Shown here: one piece after another, positions 5,529-6,176 of the stretch
Layout: each line of letters begins with the position of its first letter
Numbering within the stretch: position 1 is the first letter of the stretch
Source: Candidatus Methylomirabilota bacterium
Lineage (GTDB): Bacteria > Methylomirabilota > Methylomirabilia > Methylomirabilales > Methylomirabilaceae
Direction: 5' to 3'
NCBI GenBank assembly: GCA_003105305.1
Contig: PQAQ01000107.1
Span: 4,278-10,453, forward strand
DNA length: 6,176 nt
Translations under genes and position numbers: made by a program
Notes under the pieces: model-generated
Database searches by the model: none
Seen by the model: the letters and a program-made list of their open reading frames with translations, nothing else
What the model was told of the DNA's origin: nothing

Positions 5529-5621
5529 GTCATTGCGAGCGACCGATGGGAGCGCGGCAATCTCATCGTTTTTGAAGGTACGAAGAACGGTGAGATTGCT
5601 TCGGCTTCGCCTCGCAATGAC
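5529..5621. repeat. 93-bp inverted-repeat element, MITE-like dispersed repeat
   Basis: The outer arms GTCATTGCGAG (5529-5539) and CTCGCAATGAC (5611-5621) are exact reverse complements. Inner arms GCAATCTCA (5557-5565) and TGAGATTGC (5591-5599) pair as well, so the whole element can fold into a long interrupted stem. I recognise the GTCATTGCGAG...GCAATCTC wording from dispersed intergenic palindromes in many environmental bacterial genomes. It encodes no transposase, and no target-site duplication is obvious. Other copies in the genome would be expected. Confidence 0.75.
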
Positions 5622-5810
5622 ACGGGAGACTTTCTAACCAATGACGATACATGTAGCGCCGACTTCTTCACCGAACTTCTGGCTCGGGACACTAGGAAGG
5701 AGTATTGGCAAGCGATTTCGAGGTGTAAAGTCACGATAGGGTGACACAAACTGTCGGTGGACTGACGATTTAGGACGGGGGGCTTTGGCTGCAGCCTAAC
5801 AGCCTACAGT

Positions 5811-6176
5811 CTATCCCCCGCGGTCCTTGGTGATACCGTACTTCTTGACCTTGTACCGAAAGGCACGGAAGGTAAGATTGAGGAGTTCTGCGGCCTTCGT
5901 CTGGATCCATCCGGTGCGTTCAAGGGCCTGGAGCATCAGGCCTTTTTCGATTTGCGAGACGGCGTTGTCCAAGTCAATCCCATCCGGAGGAAGGGTAATG
6001 ATCCACAGTGGTTGCTCGCTCTCCCCACTCTCGGTCTTCTCCCGTACCGAGATGCTGGCTGGGGTCAACTGATCGGTCGTTTCGAGCGCGACGGCCCGCT
6101 CGATCACATTTTCAAGCTCCCGCACATTGCCCGGCCAGCGATATCGCACAAGGATCTCCATCGCCTCCGGAGAGAT
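5811..6176 (-). CDS. pilR: PilR/NtrC-family sigma54 response regulator, C-terminal part (cut by window edge)
   Basis: These 121 codons are the end of a bacterial enhancer-binding protein; the receiver and most of the AAA+ domain lie beyond the right edge. Visible first is the conserved tail of the AAA+ domain, [21 protein letters not shown] variable linker containing [20 protein letters not shown] follows. The last part is a Fis-type helix-turn-helix, [36 protein letters not shown], whose [13 protein letters not shown] ending is strongly PilR-like. The frame is open to the window edge and stops with TAG at 5811. PilR, phosphorylated by PilS, activates RpoN-dependent pilA transcription; the -24/-12 promoter directly downstream supports that identity. 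Without the receiver domain another NtrC-family member cannot be excluded. Confidence 0.85.
   Translation of the reverse strand: MSPEAMEILVRYRWPGNVRELENVIERAVALETTDQLTPASISVREKTESGESEQPLWIITLPPDGIDLDNAVSQIEKGLMLQALERTGWIQTKAAELLNLTFRAFRYKVKKYGITKDRGG

Larger units (their letters stand above)
5347..5810. other. 464-base intergenic region between pilR and pilA
   Basis: No convincing gene lies here. From the pilA side it holds an AT-rich leader (5347-5403), a -24/-12 promoter, two small dyads, a 93-bp inverted-repeat element (5529-5621) and about 190 further bases without a recognisable feature apart from short symmetries such as GTCAC/GTGAC at 5730-5745. Open frames across 5459-5749 on both strands run through the repeat element and look spurious. 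Confidence 0.75.

Noticed and set aside
5641..5739. A 32-codon plus-strand frame starting with ATG after the repeat element
   Set aside because: It is very short, has no Shine-Dalgarno and no recognisable sequence; chance is the simpler explanation.
5730..5745. GTCAC-6 bases-GTGAC dyad as a regulator site
   Set aside because: The arms are only 5 bp and it lies more than 320 bases from the predicted pilA start; this is too weak to annotate separately.
5459..5749. Overlapping open frames of 92-96 codons on both strands in the pilR-pilA gap
   Set aside because: Both run through the 93-bp palindromic repeat, whose translation gives the low-complexity Arg/Ser/Leu-rich text typical of spurious frames; neither has a recognisable domain.
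5777..5819. Nested GGGGG/CCCCC and GGCTG/CAGCC pairing after pilR as a terminator
   Set aside because: The outer stem is short with large internal loops, and the following bases contain no T-run; termination of pilR cannot be supported.
1..6176. CRISPR array, tRNA, rRNA or insertion-sequence transposase
   Set aside because: I saw no regularly spaced repeats, no cloverleaf-like tRNA signature, no rRNA sequence and no transposase reading frame.

Overview
The window is a type IV pilus (T4P) locus read entirely from the minus strand, so transcription runs from high to low coordinates. Gene family content, pervasive TTG starts and a GC-rich composition suggest a Gram-negative bacterium. A sigma54-dependent pilus regulator, PilX/PilW/PilV-type minor pilins and an intact PilD fit a Desulfobacterota-, NC10- or Nitrospirota-like lineage better than Gammaproteobacteria. 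That placement is inference only and I cannot name a genus.

Layout in transcription order: (1) 6176-5811, the C-terminal end of a PilR/NtrC-type sigma54 activator, cut by the window edge. (2) 5810-5347, a 464-base non-coding stretch with a 93-bp inverted-repeat element (5529-5621), two small dyads (5462-5490, 5500-5516) and a near-consensus -24/-12 promoter (5429-5413) facing the pilin gene. (3) 5346-4903, the major pilin pilA, followed by a convincing intrinsic terminator (4886-4852). (4) A short gap with a perfect 13-bp hairpin (4826-4797) that ends six bases before the next start codon. (5) 4790-1754, four tightly packed minor-pilin genes: fimT/gspH-like, pilV-like, pilW-like and a long pilX-like gene. 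(6) 1667-1063, two overlapping small genes (a BECR-nuclease-like protein and a DUF2283 protein) that look like a toxin-antitoxin pair, with a possible promoter of their own. (7) 1039-248, the prepilin peptidase pilD. (8) 254-1, the N-terminal part of a XerD-like tyrosine recombinase, overlapping pilD by 7 bp.

Functional reading: PilR probably activates the -24/-12 promoter to make abundant pilin. The terminator and hairpin probably keep the minor pilins at a lower dose. The minor pilins would form the priming or tip complex. PilD cleaves and N-methylates all the prepilins. The small gene pair between pilX and pilD has no evident pilus role and is the most unusual content.
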